64,000 bases of DNA from Synechococcus sp. HK05 (GCF_019104765.1 NZ_JAHRXJ010000002.1:9069-73068), one strand, 5' to 3'; numbered from the stretch's first letter, positions 37,034 to 46,981 are shown. A program made the numbers and translations. Notes: generated from the letters alone by a model not told the origin.

Positions 37034-38467
37034 ATGCCCCATCCACACACCCCCGGCCGGCGCCGCTGGGGCGGTTGGTTGCGCCTCTATGGCAACGACC
37101 TCAACCGCCTGCAGCGCTTCGTCGACCCCCTCTACGTCACCTTGCTGTTCGATGGCCTGGTGCTCAGCCAGGTGCGCGCACTGCCGCTCGCGCAGGCGCT
37201 GTTGATCCTGGCGATCGTGGCGGTGCTACCGGCGCTGATCCTGCCCCAGGGGAAGCTGTATCAGAGCTACCGGCAGCAATCGCTGTTCACCCTGACGCGG
37301 CGGCTCAGCGTCAGCTGGCTGTTGCTTCTTGCGGTGTTGCTGGCTCTGGCGTTTGCCACCAAGCTCTCCGCTCAATTTTCACGGATTGCGGTGGTGAGCT
37401 GGGCCCTGCTCGGCTGGGCGGGCCTGTTCACGCTGCATGTGGGCGGCCGCAAGCTGCTGCGTTGGTGGCGCATCCGCGGTGGCAACAGCCGTGCCCTGCT
37501 CTATTGGGGCACGCCCGATGCTGCTGTGGCCTTCCATGAGCGATTGCGCAAAGCGCCCTATTTGGGCCTGAAGCTGGCGGCCTGGTTCAGCCCATTGCCA
37601 CCCAACGGCCGCACACTGCCAGCGCAGATGCCCCCCTGGGGCGGCAGCTTGCCCCATCTACGCCGTTGGCTTGAACACCACAGCGTTGATCAAATCGTGT
37701 TCAGCCACGTGAGCACCGATCAGCTGTCCATGCAGGATCTCCTCCGCTTTCTTGGCGATACCTGCATTCCGGTCACCTACGCGCCGGCCTGGGTGATGCC
37801 GGGCATGCGGTTTGAAGTGGAACAAGTAGCCGATCAACCCTGCATTGATCTCTGGCGCCCTAACCAGTCGGCATTGGACGCGGTGCTCAAGCGCCTGTTT
37901 GATCTGGCTGTCGCTGGTTTCGCGCTCACGCTGCTCACTCCTGTGCTGGTCGGATTGGCCCTTGCGATCCGCCTCACCAGCCCCGGCCCAGTGTTGTTCA
38001 AACAAGATCGCTACGGCCTTGATGGTCGCCGCTTCTCCATTTACAAGTTCCGCAGCATGCGCGTGGTGGAGGCCGGTGATCAACAGGGCCTACGCCAGGC
38101 CACCCGCAACGACCCACGCATTACGCCGCTCGGTGCGGTGATGCGCCGCTGGAGCCTCGATGAATTGCCTCAGTTGCTCAACGTGCTCAAAGGCGACATG
38201 AGCATCGTGGGCCCGCGCCCCCATGCCGTGGATCACAACGAGCAATACCGCCAGCTCATCCCCGGCTACATGCAGCGCCACCTGGCGAAACCGGGCATGA
38301 CCGGCCTGGCCCAGATCCGCGGCTTCCGCGGCGAAACCGCCACCCTCGAAGCCATGGCCAACCGCATCGCTGCCGACCTCGAATACCAGCGCGACTGGAG
38401 CCTCACCACTGACCTCAAGATCCTGATCAAAACCGTGCTGCACCTGAGGTCGGTGAATGCGTATTGA
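37034..38467 (+). CDS. Undecaprenyl-phosphate sugar phosphotransferase, WcaJ-like
   Basis: Starts the repeat unit by moving a sugar-1-phosphate, often glucose or galactose, from its UDP-sugar to undecaprenyl phosphate. The N-terminal half has several membrane helices and a Rossmann-like part (LLYWGTPDAAVAFHERL). The C-terminal catalytic domain begins with VLKRLFDLAVAGFALTLLTP (about 278) and has SPGPVLFKQDRYG, FSIYKFRSM, the RRWSLDELPQLLNVLKGDMS block with its Asp-Glu pair, VGPRPHAV and PGMTGLAQIRGFRGET. Start ATG 37034 or GTG 37031. Confidence 0.94.
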   Translation: MPHPHTPGRRRWGGWLRLYGNDLNRLQRFVDPLYVTLLFDGLVLSQVRALPLAQALLILAIVAVLPALILPQGKLYQSYRQQSLFTLTRRLSVSWLLLLAVLLALAFATKLSAQFSRIAVVSWALLGWAGLFTLHVGGRKLLRWWRIRGGNSRALLYWGTPDAAVAFHERLRKAPYLGLKLAAWFSPLPPNGRTLPAQMPPWGGSLPHLRRWLEHHSVDQIVFSHVSTDQLSMQDLLRFLGDTCIPVTYAPAWVMPGMRFEVEQVADQPCIDLWRPNQSALDAVLKRLFDLAVAGFALTLLTPVLVGLALAIRLTSPGPVLFKQDRYGLDGRRFSIYKFRSMRVVEAGDQQGLRQATRNDPRITPLGAVMRRWSLDELPQLLNVLKGDMSIVGPRPHAVDHNEQYRQLIPGYMQRHLAKPGMTGLAQIRGFRGETATLEAMANRIAADLEYQRDWSLTTDLKILIKTVLHLRSVNAY

Positions 38468-38508
38468 GGAGCGAAATACCAGCTCGCCGCTCGGAATCGA
38501 ATACGGCG

Positions 38509-39924
38509 ATGCAACCCTGGAATAACCCCCAAGCTGTGCGGCCTAAGACTTCCAAGCTTGATCAAATAGCCAATGTTGGTGTGGGCAACGTGCTTCGTCG
38601 GTGTGCGACTGCCCTGCACCTCGCTCCATTGCTCTTGGCGCTAGTCCCTGTCCCCGGGCAGGCCTTGCAATGGCGCATCACAGAGACAAAGGAGCCTGCT
38701 CCGGCTCCCGGCGGCCTGGGTCGTTCCGCTGCTCCAGCTGGGCTGCCCTGGCGGGTTGTACCCAAAGCGTCCAGCTCTAAAGACCTCGCGCAGCCTCGAG
38801 GCGTTGATGACGCTGCGCTGGCGACCGCGAGTGGCCTCAACTGGCGCACCCTCAATGAGCAACAGCTTCAGCAGGAGCTGCGGGAGCGCGAGCAACAGCA
38901 GCTCGAGCTCGCGGCTCAGCAACGCAACCCCCAGCGGATCATCAAGCCCAGCGGGCCTACATATGCCAACTTCCGCGCTCTTTGGCGCGATGGTGATTGG
39001 TTGCCGCAGATCTCCAGTCTTGTACCTGTGGGCTTTGGCCCCAAAGGTGTGATGCTAAGCCTCTATGGCCGTGCCCTCGACTGCCAGACTGGCAAAGGCG
39101 AATGCCCTGGTTTCACCACCTACTCGGCGTGGCAAAGCTCGATTCAAACCTTGGGTAGCGGCCAGCTGCAACAAGTGATTGGTTTCGGCGATCCGATCAA
39201 AGCCTTTTCTGTTGTACTCAACAACAGCTCTGAAAACTTGGTCGGTGCGGTTAGGTCTGGTCGGTTAGAGACTTCTAGTGTGTTCACCGGTAATCAGACT
39301 GGAGTGCATCTGGCGAAGGCCTTTGGCCCCGATACATCGATCCGTACAGGCATCGATAACCTGATTCGTTGGGATAGCAACAGCGCGTTTTATGATCCTC
39401 TGAGCTTTTATGCCGTCGCTACCCAGCGCATCCGTATCAACGATGAGCGCTCGCCCTGGTTCTCCAGTCTCTACCTAACGGCAGGGATCGGCAATGGTGA
39501 CTACCGCCCGATTGAGCAGATCGTGCAGGCTCAAACAGCAGCACTGCGCTCCGCCGGATGCGCCACCTATGGCTTCACGCCGAAAAAGCCCTGCAGTCAA
39601 GACGCCTTCAACCGTGCCATTCAATCCGGAAGCAACTACGGCACGATCAATCCGATCGGATCCCTCGGTCTTGAGGTGTACAAAGGTGTGAATTTGATCA
39701 CGGAGTGGACAGGCCGAAATCTGAATCTCGGCATGAGCTGGCGGCCCGTGCCCCAATGGGGTTTTGTGATCACACCCATGGTTCAGAGCCTCGTGCAGAA
39801 CTGTGAATATGCCGGTTGCAAAGTGCCAATGCCAGGTGCAGAGGGACGCTTTGCACTGCCTTCGTCTGTGCTCACACAGCGCGCCAGGCTCAGTGTTCAA
39901 GCCTCGGTTGAAGTGAAGTTTTGA
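38509..39924 (+). CDS. Probable outer-membrane beta-barrel protein
   Basis: A 471-residue exported protein. A signal-like stretch (about 30-53: ALHLAPLLLALVPVPGQALQ) is followed by a Glu/Gln-rich linker (about 115-145) and a domain of alternating beta segments that ends in VEVKF, with the terminal Phe typical of outer-membrane barrels. Four Cys may form bridges in the periplasmic part. Family unknown to me. In this place it could serve export or surface anchoring of the polysaccharide, as Wza or Wzi do elsewhere. The next gene overlaps its stop (TTGA). Confidence 0.7.
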   Translation: MQPWNNPQAVRPKTSKLDQIANVGVGNVLRRCATALHLAPLLLALVPVPGQALQWRITETKEPAPAPGGLGRSAAPAGLPWRVVPKASSSKDLAQPRGVDDAALATASGLNWRTLNEQQLQQELREREQQQLELAAQQRNPQRIIKPSGPTYANFRALWRDGDWLPQISSLVPVGFGPKGVMLSLYGRALDCQTGKGECPGFTTYSAWQSSIQTLGSGQLQQVIGFGDPIKAFSVVLNNSSENLVGAVRSGRLETSSVFTGNQTGVHLAKAFGPDTSIRTGIDNLIRWDSNSAFYDPLSFYAVATQRIRINDERSPWFSSLYLTAGIGNGDYRPIEQIVQAQTAALRSAGCATYGFTPKKPCSQDAFNRAIQSGSNYGTINPIGSLGLEVYKGVNLITEWTGRNLNLGMSWRPVPQWGFVITPMVQSLVQNCEYAGCKVPMPGAEGRFALPSSVLTQRARLSVQASVEVKF

Positions 39925-41303
39925 AGCCCAGGATTGGCTTGGTCAGCTTCGCGTGGACAGCTGATCACCCTGGCGGCCTACGCAGCCATGTGGTGGATCT
40001 GGCCCATGCTCTGCGCGATCATGGCTACGCGGTGTTTGTGCACTGCGTAAACACCGACCCTCAGGCACCGCCATTTGAAACGCGGAGCTGGATTGAGGAC
40101 GGCATTCACGTGCAGGAGCTGAATCACGCCTACCAGGATCTCAAGGCTCTTGCGGGGTTTCAATGCGTTGATCAGGCCGAGGTGATCCTGCGTGAGTGGG
40201 TGCGCTATTACCAGCTCCAGCTCGTGGATGTACACCACACCCTCTATGTGGGTGTTCGTGCCTTGCCGGCCCTATCGGCGCAGGTTCCAGTTGTAGCTAC
40301 CCTTCACGATTACTGGTTGCTCGATCCCCGAGGACAGCTCTTTGGTTTCGCCTCCCAACCCGGAGCCACTCTCACTGCTGAAGCTTGGGAAGCAGGTGTG
40401 CGGCAGACATGGCCGCATCTGTTTCGCCAAAGCCTTTCCCAGCTGCACTACTACAACCCAACGACACATCTAGACCGGGTTGATTCGCCACGTCTGATGC
40501 AGACATGGCAGAGCTATAGCCGCCGCTGCCTCTCGGCTTGTCGCCGTTTGGTCGCCCCCTCTGAAGCAGCCGCAGCCACATTTCTGAACTATGGATTCAG
40601 CCAGCCGATTCGTGTTATTGAAAACGGCATCGATCCCTCTGGGCTGCTCAATGGCCTGCTTGAAGAATCGGTTGATTCAATCCAAAATGGTCCGATTCGC
40701 ATGGGGCTATTGGGCAATGTTGCGCCCTCAAAGGGGCAACTGGCATTTTGCGAAGCTCTGCTCAGTACTCCATGGCGAGCTGATGTGAAGCTGCATCTCT
40801 ATGGTCAGATTCCTGATACATACCATGGTGATTCAAGTCCACAGCAGCGACTTAAAGGCTTGATGGTTCGCTATCCGGAGCTCATCCTCTGGCATGGCGC
40901 CTACCAGCGCGATCAGCTTAAAGCGATCTTCGCGGGTCTTGATCTTCTGGTCATGCCTTCTCTCTGGCCTGAGGTGTATGGCTTGATCGCTCGAGAAGCG
41001 CTCTGTTACGGGTTGCCGTTGATTGTCTCCAACGCCGGTGCTTTGGCTGAGCTAGATGGCCGGAGCCATGTGTTCCTCCTCGATGCGGCAGATCCCGCCG
41101 GCTGGAGCGAGGCCCTCAACGCTGCCTTCGAACGAGGGCCTCTCTTGCGCTGGGTGTACGAGCGCCGGCGACGGATCCTTCCACCAGACAGCACAGTGCG
41201 CACGTCAGCGGAGTGCGCTGTTGAGGTTGCCGAGCTCTATCAAGAGGTGCTTGCCACTGCAGATGAAGCCGCCGCTCTGATTCCTGCCCACTCATTGCGC
41301 TGA
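39921..41303 (+). CDS. Glycosyltransferase family 4
   Basis: A 460-residue GT-B enzyme: WTADHPGGLRSHVVDLAHAL (about 13-32), VATLHDYWLLDP, a Leu/Tyr-rich insert (about 150-190), GLLGNVAPSKGQLAF (about 262) and PSLWPEVYGLIAREALCYGLP (about 346-366) with E-x7-E. TTG start overlapping the previous stop. Its 3' end overlaps the convergent TPR-GT2 gene by 12 bases. Confidence 0.88.
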   Translation: MKPRIGLVSFAWTADHPGGLRSHVVDLAHALRDHGYAVFVHCVNTDPQAPPFETRSWIEDGIHVQELNHAYQDLKALAGFQCVDQAEVILREWVRYYQLQLVDVHHTLYVGVRALPALSAQVPVVATLHDYWLLDPRGQLFGFASQPGATLTAEAWEAGVRQTWPHLFRQSLSQLHYYNPTTHLDRVDSPRLMQTWQSYSRRCLSACRRLVAPSEAAAATFLNYGFSQPIRVIENGIDPSGLLNGLLEESVDSIQNGPIRMGLLGNVAPSKGQLAFCEALLSTPWRADVKLHLYGQIPDTYHGDSSPQQRLKGLMVRYPELILWHGAYQRDQLKAIFAGLDLLVMPSLWPEVYGLIAREALCYGLPLIVSNAGALAELDGRSHVFLLDAADPAGWSEALNAAFERGPLLRWVYERRRRILPPDSTVRTSAECAVEVAELYQEVLATADEAAALIPAHSLR

Positions 41304-43154
41304 GCGCCACTCCTTCGCCCGCCCATCCGCAGCGCTCGGATCGCTCGACTCGGGCCACCAGGGGCTGCAGGTTGTCAGCCGCTTGCCCCAGCGCGATTGC
41401 ATCAATCGCAGCGCACTTTGTTCTGTTGGGCTGTTATGGCAAGGACGGCTTTGGCTTTCTTTGTGGATTAACACCGCATCCGGTGGAATCACATGCCGGT
41501 AGCCTGCCTGCCCGAGCCGCAGGCAGAAATCCACATCATTGAATTCAACCGGTAGCGCCGGATCAAACCCGCCGGCCTGTTCGTAGAGGCTGCGGCGCAC
41601 CATCAGGCAAGCCCCGGTTACTGCGCCCCAATTGCTCAACAATTGGCTGCGCCCACGATGGACGGAATGCCTCAGCGGTAAACCGCGATAGGCGTGATCG
41701 GCGCCCCCGTGCATCCCCACCACGACACCGCCGTGTTGCAAGCCCCCATCGGGGTAGAGCAGGTTCGCTCCCACACAGCCGATGCTCTCCCGGCAGGCGT
41801 GGGAAGCCATCGCTTCTAGCCATCCCGCTTCGAGCGCCTCAACGTCGTTGTTAAGGAATAGCAAGAGCTCAGGCGCAGGTTGCGCTGCCCATGTGTGCTG
41901 CACCCCGAGGTGGTTCAGGCGGCTCCAGTTAAACGCTCGCGTGTCGCGCATCACGGCGAAGCGCCCTGCCAGTTGTTCGTTCCACTGCTTCAGAAGCGCG
42001 GCGAGCTCTGGCTCCGTGGATCCGTTGTCAATCACCACAATCTCCCAACTCACGGCATCACCGCTGAGGGTGGTCTTCAAGCTTTGGAGGCAAGCTGCCA
42101 GCAGCTTCGCTTGGTTGCGCGTGGGGATCACGATGCGGCAGCGCAGTGGGTTTGGGATAGGCCACTGCAAGTGCATCGCCCCTATCACTTGATTGGAGCG
42201 AGATACCTTGACATCCCCCTCACCCATCCGGCGCAGGTGTGCCTGCAAGGCCTTCACCTGCTCTGTGGGCACGCCTGAGGCACCATCCAGCCGATGCACC
42301 AGCACCCGGGGCACACCCGCTGCGCGCGGCCGTTGCTCTAAGGCCCGCCAGATCCACTGCTGTTGCTCGCCAAGATCCAGCGGTGGCAGTGCCAATTGGT
42401 GCAACCGAAGCCAGCTGACTCTCCAGGCTGAGAACGATTCCAACCAGGGCATCGCCCAGTAGCTCTCCCAGCACCACCCCGGCTTGAACCAGGGATCGGC
42501 CCGCTCGCCATCCACCAGTCGATCTTCATCGCAATAGATCAGGTCGGGTTGGCTGTCTGCCGGGCACTGCTTCAACCACTGCTCGATCGCCTGAAGGCCA
42601 CCGGCTCGCAGTTGCGCTGCCTTGTGCATCAGCACGATCCAGCCCTGTTGCGGCAGCGCAGGCATCGGCTCCAGCCACCACTGATGCACCAGTCGCTGGC
42701 TGCTCAATGGCAACCGCGGCTCTAATTCTGCGCACCACAACCTATAGCTGCTCGCTGAGCCCCCCTGTTCCAGCGTCTCTCCACCCAGCAGCCGCTTGAG
42801 CTGTAGCTCAGCGGCATGGTCTGCAATCCAGTGCTCTTCAGGAAGGGCCGCACTGGCGCGCCGGAAGCAAGCCCAGGCCTCGGTCTCGCGCTTGCGCTCA
42901 AGCAACAGCTCCGCCAGGGCGAACCAATTCCAACCCAGCTGTGGATCGAGCTGACAACTCAGGGCCTGATGCCATTCCGCGCGGTCCAATTGGCCGCAGG
43001 CTGCTCTGTGCTTGCCCAGGAGGTGATGGGCACTGGCATGGTCGGGTTTGAGCGCACAAACTTCCTCAAGCAGAGGCGCTGCTTCAGTCCACTGCCCGCA
43101 TTGCACAAGTGCATCAGCCGTCCGGTAAAGCTGCACCCATGACGCACTGGACAC
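41292..43154 (-). CDS. TPR protein with two GT2-type glycosyltransferase domains
   Basis: A 620-residue fusion. Residues 8-120 contain TPR-like helix pairs (GQWTEAAPLLEEVCALKPDH and the next). Residues about 160-320 resemble a reduced GT2 domain (VLMHKAAQLRAGGLQAIEQW, DLIYCDEDRLV). Residues about 340-590 are a full GT2 domain: CRIVIPTRNQAKLLAACLQS, IVVIDNGSTEPEL, LLLFLNNDVEALEAGW and VEFNDVDFCLRL. Fusions of TPR and GT domains occur in protein O-glycosyltransferases and in O-antigen side-chain enzymes. GTG start. It runs against the surrounding genes, behind the TPR gene at 43229. Confidence 0.88.
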   Translation of the reverse strand: MSSASWVQLYRTADALVQCGQWTEAAPLLEEVCALKPDHASAHHLLGKHRAACGQLDRAEWHQALSCQLDPQLGWNWFALAELLLERKRETEAWACFRRASAALPEEHWIADHAAELQLKRLLGGETLEQGGSASSYRLWCAELEPRLPLSSQRLVHQWWLEPMPALPQQGWIVLMHKAAQLRAGGLQAIEQWLKQCPADSQPDLIYCDEDRLVDGERADPWFKPGWCWESYWAMPWLESFSAWRVSWLRLHQLALPPLDLGEQQQWIWRALEQRPRAAGVPRVLVHRLDGASGVPTEQVKALQAHLRRMGEGDVKVSRSNQVIGAMHLQWPIPNPLRCRIVIPTRNQAKLLAACLQSLKTTLSGDAVSWEIVVIDNGSTEPELAALLKQWNEQLAGRFAVMRDTRAFNWSRLNHLGVQHTWAAQPAPELLLFLNNDVEALEAGWLEAMASHACRESIGCVGANLLYPDGGLQHGGVVVGMHGGADHAYRGLPLRHSVHRGRSQLLSNWGAVTGACLMVRRSLYEQAGGFDPALPVEFNDVDFCLRLGQAGYRHVIPPDAVLIHKESQSRPCHNSPTEQSALRLMQSRWGKRLTTCSPWWPESSDPSAADGRAKEWRSAQ

Positions 43155-43228
43155 ACAGTTTGTGCATTTTGATCATTCAACAAACACTCCAATCCGTTTG
43201 GCTCTATCAATGCATGAACTGAATACAG

Positions 43229-44296
43229 TTATGCATGCATTGAATGGGTGGTCTCAAGTTCTTGCCTGAGTAGTTCTCGATAAAGCAAAGCTGCGTCGCG
43301 GTGCTCTCCCAGTTCATCCAGCAGTTCGGCAAGAGGTGGTAACACCATCCGACGTTGTTCGGCGTTCGCTCCCTCCGCCAGGGTGCTGAGCAGCTGTTTC
43401 GCTTGGCGCAGGTGTTGATCAGCGATTAACTGCTTAGCCTGCTCGATCCAGGTTGCCAAGTTCACGCTCGCTGGCTCATCACGTAGCCACTGCGCCAGTG
43501 CTTCGTTAGCGGCTTCGACGTTTCCGTCTGCCAGCTGCGCCAGGATCCAGTTGTTGCGAAAGCTGCTCAAAATACCCAGCTCGCGCAGCACCGCCTCTTG
43601 TGCCGCGAGCGGCTCCAGCAGGGCCAGACACATCTGGTGGCGGCCGCTGGCGAGATGGGCTGAGGCTGCATTGAGCCGGTGCTGCACGCTGTGCGGATTC
43701 AGCTCCAGGGCTTGCTCGAAGTGCTCGAGGGCGATCTCGATCTTTCCTTGTAGGAGCGCCGCCTTGGCCTGCGCAGCGAGGAGAGCATCGTTCGGTTGTG
43801 CCCAGCGCTCGCTCAACTCCGCCAGGGCTGCTTCCGCTTCTGCACTGGTGTGGGGCTGAAGCTGTCCAATGATGGCGGCCAACTGGCGGTTGAGCTCCAT
43901 TCTCGCCGCATCCTCCTCAGTTTGCTCCGGCTCCATCAGTGCATCGCTCAGCGGTCCGTCGCGCACAACCGTCTGCGAGATAACTGTGCTCTGACGTTCG
44001 GCCTGAACAACAGCCGCTGGCTGGATCCCGGTCTCGGCCCCCATCAGCAAACTAATCACCTGGCGGTAGAACGGAACCGCCATCTCCATCGCGCCGCGTT
44101 GATTCAGATCTTCCGCCATCTGCAGATAACGGTGGATCAGGCTATGGCGTGATTCAGTGTGGGAGCTGAGTGGAGCATCTGGCGCCGCAATTGGGGCTGA
44201 TGCAACAGGCGCTGCCTGAACAGGAGCTTTGCCCGCTTTGCTGCGCTGTTTGGCTTGGCGTTTGCCCACCGTTTTTCTCACCGTCAATCCGACCAT
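43229..44296 (-). CDS. TPR-repeat protein
   Basis: A 355-residue soluble protein. A basic N-terminal tail (RKTVGKRQAKQRSKAGKAP) leads to a Pro/Ala linker, then helical repeats from about residue 60 on: AEDLNQRGAMEMAVPFYRQV, AALLQGKIEIALEHFEQALE (a classical TPR) and ALLYRELLRQELE. It probably holds other proteins together. ATG at 44296 is preferred; a start at 44368 would overlap the divergent GT2 gene further. It lies 74 bases before the TPR-GT2 gene on the same strand. Confidence 0.8.
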   Translation of the reverse strand: MVGLTVRKTVGKRQAKQRSKAGKAPVQAAPVASAPIAAPDAPLSSHTESRHSLIHRYLQMAEDLNQRGAMEMAVPFYRQVISLLMGAETGIQPAAVVQAERQSTVISQTVVRDGPLSDALMEPEQTEEDAARMELNRQLAAIIGQLQPHTSAEAEAALAELSERWAQPNDALLAAQAKAALLQGKIEIALEHFEQALELNPHSVQHRLNAASAHLASGRHQMCLALLEPLAAQEAVLRELGILSSFRNNWILAQLADGNVEAANEALAQWLRDEPASVNLATWIEQAKQLIADQHLRQAKQLLSTLAEGANAEQRRMVLPPLAELLDELGEHRDAALLYRELLRQELETTHSMHA

Positions 44297-45279
44297 TGTT
44301 ACCTGAATCGTTTGATCTTGCGGTGGTTCTTCCCTATCGCAACGCGCACCGCTGGTTAGCGGAGACACTGCTCGCCTTGGTCAGCGCTGCTCAAAACCTT
44401 CGCTGGCAACTCATCGCGGTTGATGATGGATCTACCGATTCAGGTGGGCACCTGCTTCGCCGCCTCACTGCTCAATGGCCTGCGCAGCAATGCATCCTGC
44501 TCAGAACTCCTGGCATCGGTGTGGCAGCGGCGCGGAACATCGCATTCCGTACCACCCAAGCACCGATCATTGCCCTGCTCGATGCCGACGATGTGGCTCT
44601 TCCCCGCCGTTTGCAGGCACCCCTGCAGCGGTTGCGTGCCGAGCCTCATCTCAGCCACGTGCATGGAGGCTGGCTTCGGGTGAGCCCCAGTGGCCAAACC
44701 CTGAGCACCGTTGAACCCTGGCGCGATGGAGCGGGTTTTGATCTCCGCTCAGCCCTCACCCACAAAGCCGTGCTGCCAAGCGCTTGGACCCTTCGCCGTG
44801 ACGCCTTTCTTGCTGTGGGCGGCTTCGATGAGAGCCTCTCCCACGCTGAGGATGTGGATCTCCTGTTGCGTCTAGCGGCTGCAGGCCACCGCGGCAGTTG
44901 GCTGAATGAACCCTTGGTGCGCTATCGCGTGCATCCCGCCGCCGCTAGCGCCCACACCAGCGCGGTGATTGATGGTCTGGCGTCTGTGGTGGAGCGTCAC
45001 TTGATTGATCAGCCCCAACCCTGGGCTGACGAGATCTTTTACGGCACCCTCACCTGGGGTGCCTGGCGAGCTTGGTGCAGTGGAGATCAGAGCCTGGCTT
45101 TGCAAACCCTGAAGCGCGCTCGCCTCAGATGCCCCTTACCCCTGGTACGCCGGCCCGTGCATTTCCTCGAACACATCAGCCGCAGTTGCCGGCGTGATGG
45201 CATCGGCTTTGATCACGCCAGGTTTTGTGCCAGTCCCTTCTGGCACCAGGCCAGAGATCTGTTGTTGCAACCGCTTTGA
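44296..45279 (+). CDS. Glycosyltransferase family 2
   Basis: A 327-residue GT-A enzyme: FDLAVVLPYRNAHRWLAETL (about 6-25), AVDDGSTDSGG (about 41), LLDADDVALPRRLQ (metal-binding DxD-type, about 95) and VGGFDESLSHAEDVDLLLRL. A TTG at 44296 touches the ATG of the divergent TPR gene; the frame is open further upstream to 44170, so the start is uncertain. TTGA overlap with the GT61 gene. Confidence 0.87.
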   Translation: MLPESFDLAVVLPYRNAHRWLAETLLALVSAAQNLRWQLIAVDDGSTDSGGHLLRRLTAQWPAQQCILLRTPGIGVAAARNIAFRTTQAPIIALLDADDVALPRRLQAPLQRLRAEPHLSHVHGGWLRVSPSGQTLSTVEPWRDGAGFDLRSALTHKAVLPSAWTLRRDAFLAVGGFDESLSHAEDVDLLLRLAAAGHRGSWLNEPLVRYRVHPAAASAHTSAVIDGLASVVERHLIDQPQPWADEIFYGTLTWGAWRAWCSGDQSLALQTLKRARLRCPLPLVRRPVHFLEHISRSCRRDGIGFDHARFCASPFWHQARDLLLQPL

Positions 45280-46760
45280 GCACGGCAGCTTCAGAGGCTT
45301 GGCATCTGCTTGACCGTGGGCTGCCTCGACAGGCATTAAGCCGGTGGCGTGAAGAGTTGCTGAACTGCCAGCGATGCGCCGCCTGCATCGAGGCAGCGCA
45401 TCAGGCCCTAGCGCAAGACCCCCTTGCTGAGCAGCGCCGCCTTGTGTTGCGTCTGCTCGCGCAGCTGCAGGCGGGGCACCCCGGCGAGGATGACGTCAAC
45501 CTATTGGGCCAGGTGTTGCGCGGTTGGGCTGCGCTCTGCCTCGATCACGCCCCAGGACGGTCGCTGCAGCTCCTCGAGCGGGCCTGGGCTTGTGGTTCGG
45601 ATCCACTCCTGAATCAGCAGTTGGCCGACCTCTATGCGCGCCAAGGCGTTGCAGCCGGTGCCCATGCACTAGCGGTGCCAAACCCTCGTCAGCCTCCCTG
45701 GCCGAAGCGCCACTGCGCTGGTTTGCATTGCCAGCGCTGTTCCGCAGCATTAACGACGAATCCGCTACCGGATGAGCCTGATCTGCAGGTTCATTGTCTC
45801 GAAAACGGTCGTATCTGGATTGAACGCCATGCGCAGCTGGGCCAGACCCACGGCGTGGCAGTTGCCCAGGCCGATGGTCGACTGATTCCTTCTCTGGTAC
45901 GGCGCTACCCGTGGCATTGGCCCGATTGCCTTGTTGTCGAGCAGCATCAGCTGCATGTTTTGGCCTTGATGGCTCATCCCCATCACCGGCCCGCTGCAGC
46001 CCTTCAACTCAAGGAGCCGGTGTTGGCGGTGGCAGACCTCTCCGCCGAGCTGTACTACCACGCACAGCTGGAGCTGATGCCGCGGCTAGGCCGCGCCTGG
46101 CAGCAGTTGAGTGCTCACTATCCAGGGTTGCGGCTCTGGCATAACGGCGGTTCAGCGCCTTGGATCAGCGAGGCCCTCAGCCACTTGGGCATCCCCGCCG
46201 AGCGACTGTTGTGTGCCCACCGCCATCCCCATTTGCAGGCAAGCCTGCTTCTGGTCCCTAGCTATAGCTCCTCGTTTGGCCGCCCGGGTGTGTGCAGCCT
46301 TCGCTGGCTGCGTGGGTTCTGGGGCGCCATTACCGAGCGGCTTCCGAAGCCTGACACCAGTGGCTTGGGGGTGTTTCTTTCGCGATCACCGGCGCAGCGC
46401 CGCCCCTTGTTGCAACATCAGCGCTGGTTGCTCGCCACACGCAAGCTCGGCTTGTACCAGCCCAGCCTCGGCTGCAGCGTGGCTCAGCAGCTCCGTGCCC
46501 TTCAGCGCACCGAGCGAGTGGTGATGGCACATGGCGGTGCGATGGCCAACTTGTTGCTGATGCGGCCGAAGTCAGAGGTGATCGAGCTGATGAATCCCGG
46601 CTATCAACCGCCCTACAGCACCAGCCTGCTCGTCAGCGCCAACCAACGTCATCGCCGCTGCTTGGGTGCTGTAACCCCGCAAATCCTTCAGGACCTGCTC
46701 TACGCCGGTCCCCTGGAGTGGCCGCTTGATCTGGAACCATCGGCCTTGACAGGCCTGTGA
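45276..46760 (+). CDS. Glycosyltransferase family 61 (DUF563) with N-terminal helical part
   Basis: A 494-residue protein. Residues 1-130 are helical and Leu/Ala-rich, with TPR-like character (ALSRWREELLNCQRCAACIE). The rest fits GT61: YYHAQLELMPRLGRAWQQL, VFLSRSPAQRRPL and the signature VVMAHGGAMANLLLMRP followed by EVIELMNPGY (about 414-440). GT61 members add xylose, GlcNAc or other sugars in plants and bacteria. TTG start overlaps the GT2 stop. Many Cys in the first 170 residues. Confidence 0.85.
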   Translation: MSTAASEAWHLLDRGLPRQALSRWREELLNCQRCAACIEAAHQALAQDPLAEQRRLVLRLLAQLQAGHPGEDDVNLLGQVLRGWAALCLDHAPGRSLQLLERAWACGSDPLLNQQLADLYARQGVAAGAHALAVPNPRQPPWPKRHCAGLHCQRCSAALTTNPLPDEPDLQVHCLENGRIWIERHAQLGQTHGVAVAQADGRLIPSLVRRYPWHWPDCLVVEQHQLHVLALMAHPHHRPAAALQLKEPVLAVADLSAELYYHAQLELMPRLGRAWQQLSAHYPGLRLWHNGGSAPWISEALSHLGIPAERLLCAHRHPHLQASLLLVPSYSSSFGRPGVCSLRWLRGFWGAITERLPKPDTSGLGVFLSRSPAQRRPLLQHQRWLLATRKLGLYQPSLGCSVAQQLRALQRTERVVMAHGGAMANLLLMRPKSEVIELMNPGYQPPYSTSLLVSANQRHRRCLGAVTPQILQDLLYAGPLEWPLDLEPSALTGL

Positions 46761-46981
46761 ATGCTCGAAAGCTAAAGGCTCCCACGTCAGAGATAGGCGA
46801 GTACACATGGCGTGCCCTGTGCTGGACATGCCCACCAACCACTTGGCTTTAGATCTCAATGGTTGAGCTATTGCAGATGAACCTGCTTGATACTCGGAAT
46901 GCAAATACAGGTATGCATGCTACGAATAAGGGGTAGGCGATTTCTCCCTTTCTCTAGACTGGATGCACTCAAAAGATAGCA

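Noticed and set aside
43222-46920. Shared 17-base word AATACAGKTATGCATGC at 43222-43238 and 46904-46920, both between genes
   Set aside because: A few such pairs with one mismatch are expected by chance in 64 kb, and the gene contexts differ.
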